Positions 63,004 to 64,000 of a DNA stretch of 64,000 nucleotides are shown piece by piece. The first letter of the stretch is position 1. Each line of letters begins with the position of its first letter. The position numbers and the translations under genes were made by a program. Below the pieces are notes generated by a model. The model was not told where the DNA came from. It saw only the letters and a program-made list of their open reading frames with translations, and did not search any database. The DNA lies in NCBI GenBank assembly GCA_048173955.1, contig DBEYOB010000046.1, positions 1 to 64,000 of the forward strand, read 5' to 3'. Origin of the DNA: CAZUFB01 sp048173955. GTDB lineage: Bacteria; Actinomycetota; Coriobacteriia; Coriobacteriales; UMGS124.

Positions 63004-64000
<997 letters not shown>

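Overview
The window is GC-rich DNA from an anaerobic, probably gut-dwelling actinobacterium of class Coriobacteriia (Eggerthella/Slackia/Gordonibacter-like). I infer this from four things: many Tat-exported, cofactor-binding flavoprotein reductases; many regulators with a multi-TM N-terminus and a LuxR HTH C-terminus; anaerobic energy genes (ferredoxin-EtfA/EtfB with a GlcD-type dehydrogenase, pyruvate:ferredoxin oxidoreductase, a DMSO-reductase-type operon); and codon use. I cannot fix the genus. I saw no tRNA, rRNA, CRISPR array or prophage.

Layout. 1-421: end of an IS481-like transposase. 588-15475: a block of flavoprotein reductases and their regulators (LuxR/FAD divergent pair; a DUF3737 gene and a flavoprotein gene both cut at one deletion junction; FAD + MerR; a broken aldose epimerase; FAD-LuxR-FAD; a LuxR gene cut by an IS3-type element). 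15476-16925: that IS. 17396-20094: glycerol kinase translationally coupled to a monoacylglycerol-lipase-like hydrolase. 20455-22712: a flavoprotein and a LuxR regulator joined by deletion. 23385-28313: CoA-disulfide-reductase/rhodanese fusion, a duplicated-domain acidic exported protein, a DEDDh exonuclease. 28871-34007: LysR regulator divergent from a molybdenum oxidoreductase, its 4Fe-4S subunit and a TorD chaperone. 34596-38060: divergent FAD/LuxR pair. 38468-41950: SEC-C protein and an AlbA/Schlafen-like regulator. 42581-45867: short flavoprotein, hexaheme cytochrome and TetR. 46327-47478: ferredoxin-type aldo/keto reductase. 47969-51930: GlcD-type dehydrogenase with EtfB and EtfA. 52202-56302: small Rpn-like remnant, PaaK ligase plus ACT protein, a toxin-antitoxin-like pair, an Xre protein. 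56443-60516: divergent LuxR/FAD pair with a nonsense codon in the FAD gene. 60727-62923: HsmA and TetR with paired operators, RlmA. 63232-end: start of pyruvate:ferredoxin oxidoreductase.

Two themes stand out. First, at least nine flavoprotein reductase genes occur, most with a dedicated one-component regulator; this looks like a set of inducible terminal reductases for different organic electron acceptors, fed by lactate, pyruvate and glycerol oxidation encoded nearby (the link is inference). Second, the set is visibly turning over: two reductases carry single in-frame stops, three deletion junctions cut genes, and one regulator is split by an IS. Two families of dispersed intergenic repeats, a 118-bp inverted-end element (five copies) and a 231-bp element (two near-identical copies), are present and I cannot match them to a known class.
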